The notes under the pieces were generated by a model. It searched no databases, was not told where the DNA came from, and saw only the letters and a list, made by a program, of their open reading frames with translations. Both the position numbers and the translations under genes were made by a program. A DNA stretch of 64,000 nt from Prosthecobacter debontii (GTDB taxonomy: Bacteria > Verrucomicrobiota > Verrucomicrobiia > Verrucomicrobiales > Verrucomicrobiaceae). This document shows, piece by piece, positions 26,480 through 35,179 of the stretch; the stretch's first letter is position 1; every line of letters begins with the position of its first letter. The stretch lies in the NCBI RefSeq assembly GCF_900167535.1, contig NZ_FUYE01000012.1, forward strand, positions 95,947-159,946, written 5' to 3'.

Positions 26480-27907
26480 ATGGACTTCCCCACGTTTTAC
26501 ATGGATCATCTCGCTGGTGGACGACTCATCATCGGTCTCATCGCAAGCGTACATGTGCTCATTAATCATCCGCTGGCCGTCGGCGCGTATCCGCTATTGG
26601 CGTGGATGGAATGGTGGGCACACAAGCACAACCGGCCAGACGTGGACCATCTGGCCTACCGCATTACCTTCATTGTCTTCATTGTGACGACCACCGTAGG
26701 CGCAATGACGGGTGTGGGCATCTGGCTTTCCACTTCGCTATTTGCGCCGTTTGCTATCGGCTCGCTGCTGCGTGTTTTCTTCTGGGGCTGGTTCATGGAG
26801 TGGCTGGTTTTCATCTCGGAAGTCGCGCTCATCATGTGGTGGTTCCTCACCTGGAAAAAAGCAGACACGCCTGAGAAGAAGCGCAAGCATATCAAAGTTG
26901 GTGTCGCGCTCAGCATCATGTCGTGGATCACAATGGCCCTCATCGTGGCCGTCCTGGGCTTCATGATGAAGCCGGGTGAGTGGAATCAGACACGAGCTTT
27001 TTGGGACGCCATGACGAACCCGCTCTATGCGCCACAACTCGGCTTCCGAACCTGCTTCGCATTCATGACAGGCGCGGTGTTCTTGTGGTTTGCGTCCTTC
27101 TTTTTTACCCGAAACAAAGGCCCCCATTGGGGGGAAGGCACGCGCCTGCGACATTGGATCGTCTATCGCCTGTCACATGTTGTGTTGGTGAGCCTGCTGG
27201 GCACTTTTCTCTTTGGCACTTGGTATTGGAACGCCGTCCCGGATACCATGAAGGCCAATAGCTCAGTGGCGCTGCTGACACAAGAGTTCATGAACTGGCA
27301 TGGGCAGTTCCAGAGTTTGCTTGGATGGACTATCATCGCCTTCCTCGTGGTGGGTATTGGCGGCCTGGGCAATAGCTTCATGGTGCCGCGTTGGGCACTG
27401 CTCATCCCTAGTTTCCTGGGCATCTGGCTGCTCGGACACTTTGAGCGGGCGCGTGAGTTCATGCGCAAGCCGTGGGTGATCGGTGAATATATGTATTCCA
27501 ACGGTGTTCACAAAGACGAGTTGGCTTTCCTGCAAAGCGAGGGCCTCCTCAAACACGCCACCTATGTGAGACATCATGACGTGACCGACGCGAATAAAGT
27601 CGAGGCAGGGCAGGACATCTTTATGCTAGCTTGCTCACGCTGCCACAGTACCACGGGGCTGAATGGCATGATCGAAAAGTTCACCGCCATGTATGGCGCG
27701 GGCAAGCCGTGGGACACCGCTGGCATGGTCCTCTTCATCAAAGGCATGCACCAAACTCGCACCTTCATGCCACCGTTCCCCGGCAACGACAGGGAGGCAG
27801 AAGCGCTCGTCGCCTACATCCAGCAACTGAAAGAGAATCCCGAGAGTCTCCAAGGTGCGCAAAGCGCCGGGATCGTCGTCGCTCCCACTGCTGGAGACCA
27901 GCAATGA
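26480..27907 (+). CDS. Cytochrome bd-superfamily (OR-C-like) oxidase subunit I with C-terminal haem c
   Basis: The 475-residue membrane protein has about nine TM helices. The N-terminal part resembles CydA: MDHLAGGRLIIGLIASVHVLINHP with candidate haem-ligand His residues, then HLAYRITFIVF and FFWGWFMEWLVFISEVALIMWWF. After the last TM the chain continues into a cytochrome c domain with CSRCHS (residues about 378-383) and Met in RTFMPPFPG. It lacks an evident CydA Q-loop. This layout fits the OR-C branch of the bd superfamily, in which haem c domains replace quinol chemistry. Electron donor and whether O2 is the real substrate are unknown. The second subunit starts 6 bp downstream. Confidence 0.8.
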   Translation: MDFPTFYMDHLAGGRLIIGLIASVHVLINHPLAVGAYPLLAWMEWWAHKHNRPDVDHLAYRITFIVFIVTTTVGAMTGVGIWLSTSLFAPFAIGSLLRVFFWGWFMEWLVFISEVALIMWWFLTWKKADTPEKKRKHIKVGVALSIMSWITMALIVAVLGFMMKPGEWNQTRAFWDAMTNPLYAPQLGFRTCFAFMTGAVFLWFASFFFTRNKGPHWGEGTRLRHWIVYRLSHVVLVSLLGTFLFGTWYWNAVPDTMKANSSVALLTQEFMNWHGQFQSLLGWTIIAFLVVGIGGLGNSFMVPRWALLIPSFLGIWLLGHFERAREFMRKPWVIGEYMYSNGVHKDELAFLQSEGLLKHATYVRHHDVTDANKVEAGQDIFMLACSRCHSTTGLNGMIEKFTAMYGAGKPWDTAGMVLFIKGMHQTRTFMPPFPGNDREAEALVAYIQQLKENPESLQGAQSAGIVVAPTAGDQQ

Positions 27908-27913
27908 CTGCCA

Positions 27914-29260
27914 ATGCCAACTCCACCCCCTGATTTGCCTGCTATGCCTACCTTTCTCGCCGCTACACCTATCCCGCGTGATCTCCCTCTGCCGCTGCCC
28001 GTGCCGGAGTGGGTGTTAGTGGCTTGCCTCGTGATCTTTTTTCTCGTTCATATCCTGTTTGTGAACCTCATGGTTGGCGGTTCGCTAATCGTGGTGGTGC
28101 TCGAGTGGCTGGGACTCAAAGACAAACGTTGGGATGCCCTCGCACATGAGATCGCTCAGACGATCACCGTGAACAAAAGCCTCGCCATCGTGATGGGTAT
28201 CGGCCCGCTTCTATGCATCAATTTGCTTTACACTATGCAGTGGTATTCGGCGAATGCTCTCACTGGCCATGCCTGGCTGCTCATCGTACCTCTAGTCACT
28301 ATCGCCTTTCTGCTCACCTACCTGCATAAATACAAGTGGGAGGCGTGGTCGGCGAACGGTTGGAAGATGCTACATCAGTTCACAGGTCTGGGCGCGGCCT
28401 TGCTGTTCCTTTTCATCCCGCTAATCTTTTTGGCGAATGTGAACCTCATGCTCTTCCCCAGCGAGTGGGACAAGGTGAGAGGCTTTTTCTCTAGTTTAAG
28501 CATCGGCAACGTATTGCCGCGTTACCTGCACTTCATGGCTGCGAGCCTTGCCATGACGGGCTTGTTCCTAGCGGGATGGTTCGGGCGAAAAAATGCTGAT
28601 CTCACACACCTGTATGGCTTTACACGTCCCGAGCTGCGTCGCTTCTTTTATAAGCTGTGCGCCAGCGTCACACTCACTCAGTTCGTACTCGGGCCGCTGC
28701 TGCTCTTCACCTTGCCTTCTGTTGGCATCACGACTCAACTCTATGTCATCATTTTCAGTGGGGCCGCAATGGGTTTATTCACCCTGCTGCTGCTCTTTGC
28801 CGAGTTGAGACGCGATGATGCAAGCATCGGCTGCCATTACTGGCTCATCGGGGTGCTTTTTTCCATTGTCGTACTCGGTATGGGCAGTGGGCGACATGTG
28901 TATCGTGAGGCCGCGCTAGCGGGACACAAAGCGGACATCAAAGAGCGTACTGAGACCTACCATGCTGCGCTAGCAGCGTTCAATAAGACGCAAGCCACAA
29001 TACCAAAATCTGTGGAGCCGAATGCAGAGCAGCTCTTCATGAACTGCGCCGCCTGCCATGCTCCGGACATCAAGCTCGTTGGCCCGCCGCTTACCGAGAT
29101 CGCCCAAATCTATGCGGGTAACCCCGATGGCATCGTCACCTGGGCTAAATCTCCCGGCAAAAAACGTCCTGAATTACCACAGATGCCGCCCTTTGCTCAC
29201 CTTGGAGACAACAGCCTGCGGAAGATCGCCGAGTTGATGCTGGAGAAAGGCAGGCGATAA
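27914..29260 (+). CDS. Second OR-C-like membrane subunit with C-terminal haem c
   Basis: This 448-residue protein has about eight TM helices beginning PEWVLVACLVIFFLVHILFVNLMVGGSLIVVVLEWLG. Topology and placement match the partner gene, and it may be a distant relative of it. The extracytoplasmic C-terminus carries a haem c motif, MNCAACHAPDIKLVGPPL (CAACH, residues about 377-381), with candidate distal Met in QMPPF. Thus both subunits end in a cytochrome c domain, which could accept electrons from the soluble cytochrome encoded at 24018-24473. It closes the regulated module. Confidence 0.78.
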   Translation: MPTPPPDLPAMPTFLAATPIPRDLPLPLPVPEWVLVACLVIFFLVHILFVNLMVGGSLIVVVLEWLGLKDKRWDALAHEIAQTITVNKSLAIVMGIGPLLCINLLYTMQWYSANALTGHAWLLIVPLVTIAFLLTYLHKYKWEAWSANGWKMLHQFTGLGAALLFLFIPLIFLANVNLMLFPSEWDKVRGFFSSLSIGNVLPRYLHFMAASLAMTGLFLAGWFGRKNADLTHLYGFTRPELRRFFYKLCASVTLTQFVLGPLLLFTLPSVGITTQLYVIIFSGAAMGLFTLLLLFAELRRDDASIGCHYWLIGVLFSIVVLGMGSGRHVYREAALAGHKADIKERTETYHAALAAFNKTQATIPKSVEPNAEQLFMNCAACHAPDIKLVGPPLTEIAQIYAGNPDGIVTWAKSPGKKRPELPQMPPFAHLGDNSLRKIAELMLEKGRR

Positions 29261-29356
29261 GGCAAACCCAGACGAGATTACTGTATCAAGAGGGTGATGA
29301 AGTTGCTTCAGATATTGTGCCATTAATGCAGATATGGCCAAATTTACGATAGGTGA

Positions 29357-29381
29357 ATTTTTCTGTAATCGCGTGCCTGGA
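29357..29381 (+). promoter_or_regulatory. Conserved upstream motif, copy 1
   Basis: ATTTTTCTGTAATCGCG (29357-29373) recurs base-for-base at 30293-30309 upstream of the next secreted gene. It is followed by TGCCTGGA (29374-29381), which also occurs behind GTAAT upstream of the Ser/Thr kinase (32107-32121). It may be a promoter element for the alternative sigma factor encoded at 31328-32080. Confidence 0.55.
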
Positions 29382-29415
29382 CTTCCTTATTTCCTTCGAC
29401 GCCTTGACGTTAAAC

Positions 29416-30132
29416 ATGAAAGACACTCGTTTAGCCATCCCTCAAGCCTCCATGAAAAATGGCGGTGATGTCGTTCGCTCAGGCAAAAGCCTCATGACAA
29501 TCTCCGTTGTTTGGTTCTTTCTCGGGCTGGCGTTTTTGCTCTCTGCGGCGGATGAAGAGTTGATTCAATTACGGCAGCGTTATCAGGATGCTGTGGAGAG
29601 GGCCACGAAACCGCTGGAAGCAACTTACACTGCGGAGCTTCGTAAGCTTCTCGACAAGCAGACGAAGGCAGGAAAACTGGACGAGGCTGTGGCGGTCAGA
29701 AAAGAACTGGAGACGCTTAATGTCTCTGTTGTTGAGCCGAAGTCATCTCCATTCCAAGGTGAAAATGCAGCCAAGGCCTTCACTCCAGGTGAGCCCGGAG
29801 GCAGGTTAAGCCGAGCACAACTTAAGATCATCGAATCGCGGATCATTGATCGCTATTGGACTTACAAGCAAGACAGGCAGGACGGTTATTACTTTTTCAA
29901 AGATGGCCTCGGCATCCGTTACCTGCCTGATAGTGAACGCCCCAGAGTCACCTGGAAAGTGTTGGTGAACGGTGAGGTTTTTATCCAGGGCTCAGGGACT
30001 GACAAGTGGATGGTGCCCACTTCAGACATTGAGGGATACATCATCGGCAATGCCATCACCCGAAATAAAGCCCCCATCATTACCGCCCTACCACCCGAGC
30101 CACCTGACCTCCACGATAAAGGAAAGAAGTGA
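29416..30132 (+). CDS. Exported protein of unknown function with coiled-coil
   Basis: The 238-residue product from ATG 29416 has a hydrophobic segment MTISVVWFFLGLAFLLSAADEE that should be a signal peptide; a start at 29494 is equally possible. A coiled coil follows (LIQLRQRYQDAVERATKPLEATYTAELRKLLDKQTKAGKLDEAVAVRKELE), a motif shared by many paralogous exported proteins in Verrucomicrobiota and Planctomycetota. The C-terminal part (YWTYKQDRQDGYYFFKDGLGIRYL, VTWKVLVNGEVFIQG) resembles a small beta domain. No function is known. Confidence 0.75.
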   Translation: MKDTRLAIPQASMKNGGDVVRSGKSLMTISVVWFFLGLAFLLSAADEELIQLRQRYQDAVERATKPLEATYTAELRKLLDKQTKAGKLDEAVAVRKELETLNVSVVEPKSSPFQGENAAKAFTPGEPGGRLSRAQLKIIESRIIDRYWTYKQDRQDGYYFFKDGLGIRYLPDSERPRVTWKVLVNGEVFIQGSGTDKWMVPTSDIEGYIIGNAITRNKAPIITALPPEPPDLHDKGKK

Positions 30133-30292
30133 GTTCACTTCACCTACTGTGAGAACAGCATCAACCGTCAAGCGACATGGTCGCAATGACCCGCATACGT
30201 CTTTTGCATAGCTGAGTTAAGAACGCCCAGCCCCCAAAGAACGGCAAGGCAGGCTAGACATCGACAAATTGCCGAAAAGTTCGAGGCAATGC

Positions 30293-30309
30293 ATTTTTCT
30301 GTAATCGCG
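30293..30309 (+). promoter_or_regulatory. Conserved upstream motif, copy 2
   Basis: The 17-bp sequence ATTTTTCTGTAATCGCG is identical to 29357-29373 and stands 50 bp before the start of the next exported protein. In both places a GACGC word follows about 25 bp later. The spacing from the start codon is similar in the two genes. Confidence 0.55.
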
Positions 30310-30359
30310 CTCTCCAATTTCCCTAGTCCCGTCTGACGCTCTCATGACGTCAGACAAAA

Positions 30360-31100
30360 ATGAACTTCCTAGCCCCTCTCATCATACTCTTCATTGGATA
30401 TTCATCAGCACTCTATGCTGCTGACGAACCCCGAAATGTGCCTGCGGTCACACAAGGAAAGAAGGCAACTCCCACTGAGAAATCTCAACTTAGGAAGACG
30501 ATCAGCCGGACCTTGTGGGAAGTGAAAGGTGCTCGGGAGTTTTGGCAGTTTGATGCTGGTGGAAGGGGAACGCGGCAAAGTTCTCAAGGTCTCACCACCT
30601 TCGGCTGGGAAGTCAACGAACAGGGAAAAATTGCCACCAAGGGTGGCGGAGACCCTCGTCTCATCACCCTTCATAGCGAGACAGCAGGAGAAATGCTCAT
30701 CCTCCAAACCGTGGGTGGCCATCGGAAGACCGAGATCACTCTTGTTCCAGACGGCAAGGTGCCCTCAGAAGCGCAAAACAGAATGGTGACCCCCGCCGAG
30801 AAATCTCAAATCAGGAAGACCATCACCCGGGCATTGTGGGAGGTAAAAGGTGGTAGTAATGGCAGTAGGGATGTTTGGTGGTTTGACGCTGGTGGAAAAG
30901 GGACGCGGCAATGCTGGAACGGTATCGTTACCTTCGATTGGGAGGTTAACGACCAAGGGGAAATTGCCACTAAAGGTGGTGGGGATCCTCGTCTCATTAT
31001 CCTGCGTAGCGAGACAACAGCAGAAATACTGAGCCTGTCTCCAGGAGGTGCAGGAAAGGCTGCATTCACTTTCGTTCCAGATGGCAAGAAGCCCAGGTAA
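30360..31100 (+). CDS. Exported protein with two tandem repeats
   Basis: The 246-residue protein has a signal peptide (cleavage after LYAADE) and two near-identical units of about 90 residues. Unit 1 reads EKSQLRKTISRTLWEVKG...FWQFDAGGRGTRQ...TTFGWEVNEQGKIATKGGGDPRL; unit 2 reads EKSQIRKTITRALWEVKG...VWWFDAGGKGTRQ...VTFDWEVNDQGEIATKGGGDPRL. Each is probably a small beta-sheet domain similar to the C-terminal part of the preceding protein. High identity between units, also at DNA level, points to recent internal duplication. Function unknown. Confidence 0.8.
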   Translation: MNFLAPLIILFIGYSSALYAADEPRNVPAVTQGKKATPTEKSQLRKTISRTLWEVKGAREFWQFDAGGRGTRQSSQGLTTFGWEVNEQGKIATKGGGDPRLITLHSETAGEMLILQTVGGHRKTEITLVPDGKVPSEAQNRMVTPAEKSQIRKTITRALWEVKGGSNGSRDVWWFDAGGKGTRQCWNGIVTFDWEVNDQGEIATKGGGDPRLIILRSETTAEILSLSPGGAGKAAFTFVPDGKKPR

Positions 31101-31327
31101 CTCATTGTGTATTTTTGTCCCAAAGCAGTTGGTCGGATTGGCTGCAGTGAGACCTTCGGATTTGACCACCGAGTTGCTTGTGAGCTAACGGACGGGGCAA
31201 TGGTTTCAAGAGATCTGGCCCTATCTAAAATTTACAAGATAAGGCATCGGATGGATTAACTAGATGTATTAAAATCCTTAGTGGCCCATGTCGTTTCTGA
31301 GGAGCTGTCATGATTTTCCCGCCCTCT

Positions 31328-32080
31328 TCAATCACCCAGCTCCCTGTGGGACTGACTCAGGGCTCCGCGCAAGTGCTTCATCTCTGCTCGCACATCTTCC
31401 TCAGTGTCCACAGTCTCTCGAACTTGGCTTTCCAGCGCTTTCCGGAAGCTATTGCGCAACCGGTGCAGCGCCACCTTAAGTGCTCCGGAAGACATTCCGA
31501 GGTCGCGACTCCACTCTTGGTAAATCTCTTCTGTGGGAATCTCAGTGAGCCCTCGTTGCAGCACGTTGAAGAGAGCGGCTTTCCCTTGCTCCAGAAAATT
31601 ACCCGCAAGTTCATTGCGGGCATGTCGCACCATCTCCAAAGCCCATTCTCGGTCGAAGTAAGCGTCAGCGTTACTGTCGGCCAAATCGCAGGTATCCAGC
31701 CTCGACTCAACTTCGGACGTATCCATTGGCACAAAGAATACCTTCGCTCCCCGTTTTGCAGCATCGGCTTTCCCCCGCTCATTGGAAAGAAAGAACTTGA
31801 GATCATGAAGGAGGAATGCCCGGAAGCGGCCCTTTGTCGGGTTCGCGTGTCCCAAATATCGACGCTCAAAAAAACCTTCGAAATAAGCTTGTGTCAGATC
31901 CTCTGCGTCATGCAGACAATATCCGCGGCTGCGTACGAAGGTATAGATGGGGCGCCAGTATTTGCGGCCCAATTCGTTCAGTGCCACTTGTCCTGTAGTG
32001 CCGTCCCTACACGCCCGAACCACATGGCTCCACCTCGTCGTAGGGAAAAAATCGGCGTGTTCGGCATTAACCAAGCTCAT
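31328..32080 (-). CDS. ECF-type RNA polymerase sigma factor
   Basis: The 250-residue protein shows sigma region 2 (TTRWSHVVRACRDG, LNELGRKYWRPIYTFVRSRGYCLHDAEDLTQAYFEGFF) and region 4 (ALFNVLQRGLTEIPTEEIYQEWSRDLGMSSGALKVALHRLRNSFRKAL). It is longer than a usual ECF factor owing to a linker of about 60 residues. It diverges from a Ser/Thr kinase gene. Such sigma/kinase pairs are frequent in Planctomycetota and Verrucomicrobiota and suggest control by phosphorylation rather than a classical anti-sigma factor (family knowledge plus inference). The shared motif upstream of the two preceding exported genes may be its promoter. Confidence 0.9.
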   Translation of the reverse strand: MSLVNAEHADFFPTTRWSHVVRACRDGTTGQVALNELGRKYWRPIYTFVRSRGYCLHDAEDLTQAYFEGFFERRYLGHANPTKGRFRAFLLHDLKFFLSNERGKADAAKRGAKVFFVPMDTSEVESRLDTCDLADSNADAYFDREWALEMVRHARNELAGNFLEQGKAALFNVLQRGLTEIPTEEIYQEWSRDLGMSSGALKVALHRLRNSFRKALESQVRETVDTEEDVRAEMKHLRGALSQSHRELGD

Positions 32081-32106
32081 CGTTTCTTTTTAGTCTAGAG
32101 TCCTTT

Positions 32107-32121
32107 GTAATACTGCCTGGA
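32107..32121 (+). promoter_or_regulatory. GTAAT/TGCCTGGA element before the Ser/Thr kinase
   Basis: GTAAT (32107-32111) followed two bases later by TGCCTGGA (32114-32121) repeats the word order of the motif at 29365-29381. It lies in the 81-bp space between the divergent sigma-factor and kinase genes, 40 bp before the kinase start. Confidence 0.4.
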
Positions 32122-32161
32122 ATAACGGCCAATTAAAAAAACGATCAACTCTCCCGCTCCC

Positions 32162-35155
32162 ATGCCTGAAACATCATCCACTTTCGGTGAAAGTAATGAC
32201 GAAAATCTCAGTGCCTTGGGACGTGCCTTCTTTGACAGCGACTCCGGATCTCACCCGACTGAACCAGTTGCCCAGCCTCCTAGCGCTGGGTGGGAGACGC
32301 CCTCTGTTGAGGAATTGCAAAAGCTCTTGCCGCAGTATGAGGTTACCCTGTTGTTAGGCCGCGGCGGCATGGGAGCCGTTTATATGGGCCGACAGATCAG
32401 CCTCGACCGGCTAGTGGCCATCAAGATTCTCTCGGCAGATCTTGGAGATACGGACCAAGGGTTCATCGAACGATTCAAGAATGAGGCCCGCTCCATGGCT
32501 AAGTTAAACCATCCTGGCATCGTCAATGTCTATGACTTTGGCGAAACCACCTCAGGGTTGCTCTACATCGTGATGGAATTCGTCGAGGGCACAGATGTGC
32601 AGAAGATGATTTCAGCCAGCAAACGGTTGCATACGGATCATGCTATGGCCATCACCTGTCATGTTTGTGATGCTCTGGCCTATGCTCACAACCGGGGGAT
32701 CATCCACCGCGACATCAAGCCTGCCAACATCATGGTCGGTTATGATGGTAGTGTGAAGGTGGCTGACTTCGGCTTGGCAAAGATGACAAAGGGGGCACAG
32801 ACCGGACTCACCCAGAGCGGCATGGCCATGGGAACACTGCATTATATGGCACCCGAGGCTCTGGTGTTAGGCGTGGCGCTGGACCACCGGGTAGACATCT
32901 ATGCAGTGGGAGTGATGCTTTACCAGATGCTTACCGGAAAGCTGCCTCAGGGTATGTTTGAAATGCCCAGCCTACAGGTGTCTGGCTTAGACCCGAGGTA
33001 TGACGATATCATTGCGCAGGCGTTACGGAATGATCGTAACCAGCGATACCAGCAAATGTCAGACCTGAGGCATGAGTTGGATCACATCGTCACACAGCCA
33101 GTGGTGAAAGCGGAGGTGCTACAGCCGGGAGCCCAGCCGTCTGCGGCAGCCTTGTTGCCCTCAGAGGCACGTCCGAAGCGGTCCGAATTCAGCCGCCAAC
33201 AACCTCCACGGCAAGCACAGCCCCAGGTAGTGGCGCGGAAGGAAAGGCTCTGGCTATCGGGGGTGGCGGTGATGCTGCTTATAGCAGGTTTGGGGGGGGC
33301 GGCATGGTATGTCAAACCGTTCGACCAAGCTGCGAATGTAACATCTGTACCTGCTGTCAAAGGCCAGTGGAGGAAGGTTTATCCCACCCCTGAAGACATC
33401 CCTGACGGACGCTTGAGACCTGATGGTTGGATGAGCCCTAAAGCAGCAGGTTCGAATAATTCCAAAGGAGGTGATCCGCTTTTCCCGTCATCGGTGAAAA
33501 TTCGCAACGGCGGAGTCCGCGCGCGCTTCAAAAGCGAAGCTGCTGTCTTGGAACCATTTGCCTCTGTTTGTGTCAACACTTTCAATGCGGAGCAACTGAC
33601 TTACTCACTGAAGAAAAACCCCGATCAGAGTGTCGCTATACTTCTCAAAAGCAGCCGCCTTGCGAATGGTGAAAGCAGATCCTACAACATTGCACCCACG
33701 GAACGCGACACCCAGCCTTTAAGGGGTGAATTCGTCCTAGAACTCATTGTCGTCGGCAAGCGACTCATTGGCAAAATCAATGGCCAAATCACCTACATCG
33801 CCACCGATGATGAGTACACGCCTGGCAGCAGGAGCATTTTCAGCAGTCTTCCTTTTCGGGATGTTGAATTCCTCGATCTCGACGGCCTGCCAGAGGATGA
33901 GGCTTTGCGAATTGTTGGTTTGCCTGTTACAGCAGCCGCAGTTCCTGAACCACAAGAGAAGGCTACCGGCGCGGGTGTGATATCTGCCGTCAAAGGCCAG
34001 TGGCGGAAGGTTTTCCCCACCCCTGAAGACATCCCTGACGGACGCTTGAGGCCCGATGGTTGGATCAACCCAAAGACAGCTTCCGGTAATACTAATTTTC
34101 ACCCGCTGTGGACCCATATCCGCAACGGCGGATTTCGTGTACGCTTCAAAACGGAAGCCGCCCAGGGAGAGTATGCTTCCATTCGCATCCGTTCTTCCGA
34201 TGAAGTTAGTTATACCCTGAAGAAGGATCCCGGTCAGAGCTTTGCCAAACTTCTGAAAAACCGCCTTTCCGGAGATGTAAACAGTTCCAAACTCCTTTCA
34301 CCGGAAAACCAACCCTACCGTCTAAAGGGTGACTTTACGCTCGAAGTCATCGCCGTCGGCAACCGCCTAATTGGCAGAGTCAACGGTGAGGTCCTATGCA
34401 CCGCCACAGATGATGAATTCACGTCCGGCATCATGTCCATCTACAGCAACATGCCCTTCCGCGACATTGAAGTCCTGGAACTCGACGGTTTGCCAGAGGA
34501 TGAGGCTGCGCGGATCGCCGGTTTGCCGCCTGCCACTGCCAAACAGCTTCCCCAGACTGCGAGTGCGAATAGCACACCTGTCATCAAAGGCCAATGGCGG
34601 CAAGTTTACCCTAACTCTGAAGACATTCCTGACGGACGCTTGCGCCCAGACGGATGGATCAGCCCGAGAAAAGCAGCTTCGGGTGATCCCAAGATGACGG
34701 ACATCCTTTATCCATCATGGGCCAAGATTCGCAACGGCGGCATCCGTGCGCGCTTCAAAACCGAACCCGATCTGGAACAGTTTGCCTCCGTTCGCATCCG
34801 TTCTTCCGACGTGAGTTATGCCCTGAAGAAAGACCCGGGTCAGAATTTTGCCAAACTTCTAAAAACGAGCTCTCCCAATGGCATGCCCAGCGCCAAAGCC
34901 CTTTTGCCAGAAAACCGGACCCAACGTCTAGGTGATGACTTCACCCTCGAACTCGTCGCTGTCGGCAATCATCTCATCGGCAGAGTCAACGGAGAAGCCA
35001 TCTATATCGCTACAGATGATGAATACACGTCCGGTGTGATGACCATCCACAGCAGTATTCCATTCCGCGACATTGAAGTCCTGGAACTTGATGGCTTGCC
35101 AGAGGATGAGGCTGTGCGGATCGCCGGTTTCCCACCTTTAGCAAAGGCCCGCTAA
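32162..35155 (+). CDS. Transmembrane Ser/Thr protein kinase with three extracytoplasmic repeats
   Basis: This 997-residue protein has a PknB-type kinase domain (residues about 55-305): Gly-rich loop LGRGGMGAVYMG, Lys in VAIKIL, catalytic loop HRDIKPANIM, DFG in VADFGLAKM, and APEAL. One TM helix follows (LWLSGVAVMLLIAGLGGAAWYV, about 363-384). The remaining part is three repeats of about 190 residues, each beginning VKGQWRKVYPTPEDIPDGRLRPDGW (or a close variant) and ending FRDIEVLELDGLPEDEA. The repeats look like carbohydrate-binding or LamG/DUF1080-like sensor domains. Related kinases often carry a C-terminal FGE-sulfatase domain; its remnant lies directly downstream. Confidence 0.92.
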   Translation: MPETSSTFGESNDENLSALGRAFFDSDSGSHPTEPVAQPPSAGWETPSVEELQKLLPQYEVTLLLGRGGMGAVYMGRQISLDRLVAIKILSADLGDTDQGFIERFKNEARSMAKLNHPGIVNVYDFGETTSGLLYIVMEFVEGTDVQKMISASKRLHTDHAMAITCHVCDALAYAHNRGIIHRDIKPANIMVGYDGSVKVADFGLAKMTKGAQTGLTQSGMAMGTLHYMAPEALVLGVALDHRVDIYAVGVMLYQMLTGKLPQGMFEMPSLQVSGLDPRYDDIIAQALRNDRNQRYQQMSDLRHELDHIVTQPVVKAEVLQPGAQPSAAALLPSEARPKRSEFSRQQPPRQAQPQVVARKERLWLSGVAVMLLIAGLGGAAWYVKPFDQAANVTSVPAVKGQWRKVYPTPEDIPDGRLRPDGWMSPKAAGSNNSKGGDPLFPSSVKIRNGGVRARFKSEAAVLEPFASVCVNTFNAEQLTYSLKKNPDQSVAILLKSSRLANGESRSYNIAPTERDTQPLRGEFVLELIVVGKRLIGKINGQITYIATDDEYTPGSRSIFSSLPFRDVEFLDLDGLPEDEALRIVGLPVTAAAVPEPQEKATGAGVISAVKGQWRKVFPTPEDIPDGRLRPDGWINPKTASGNTNFHPLWTHIRNGGFRVRFKTEAAQGEYASIRIRSSDEVSYTLKKDPGQSFAKLLKNRLSGDVNSSKLLSPENQPYRLKGDFTLEVIAVGNRLIGRVNGEVLCTATDDEFTSGIMSIYSNMPFRDIEVLELDGLPEDEAARIAGLPPATAKQLPQTASANSTPVIKGQWRQVYPNSEDIPDGRLRPDGWISPRKAASGDPKMTDILYPSWAKIRNGGIRARFKTEPDLEQFASVRIRSSDVSYALKKDPGQNFAKLLKTSSPNGMPSAKALLPENRTQRLGDDFTLELVAVGNHLIGRVNGEAIYIATDDEYTSGVMTIHSSIPFRDIEVLELDGLPEDEAVRIAGFPPLAKAR

Positions 35156-35179
35156 GGCCACCAAGGATTGTCCTCTCGA

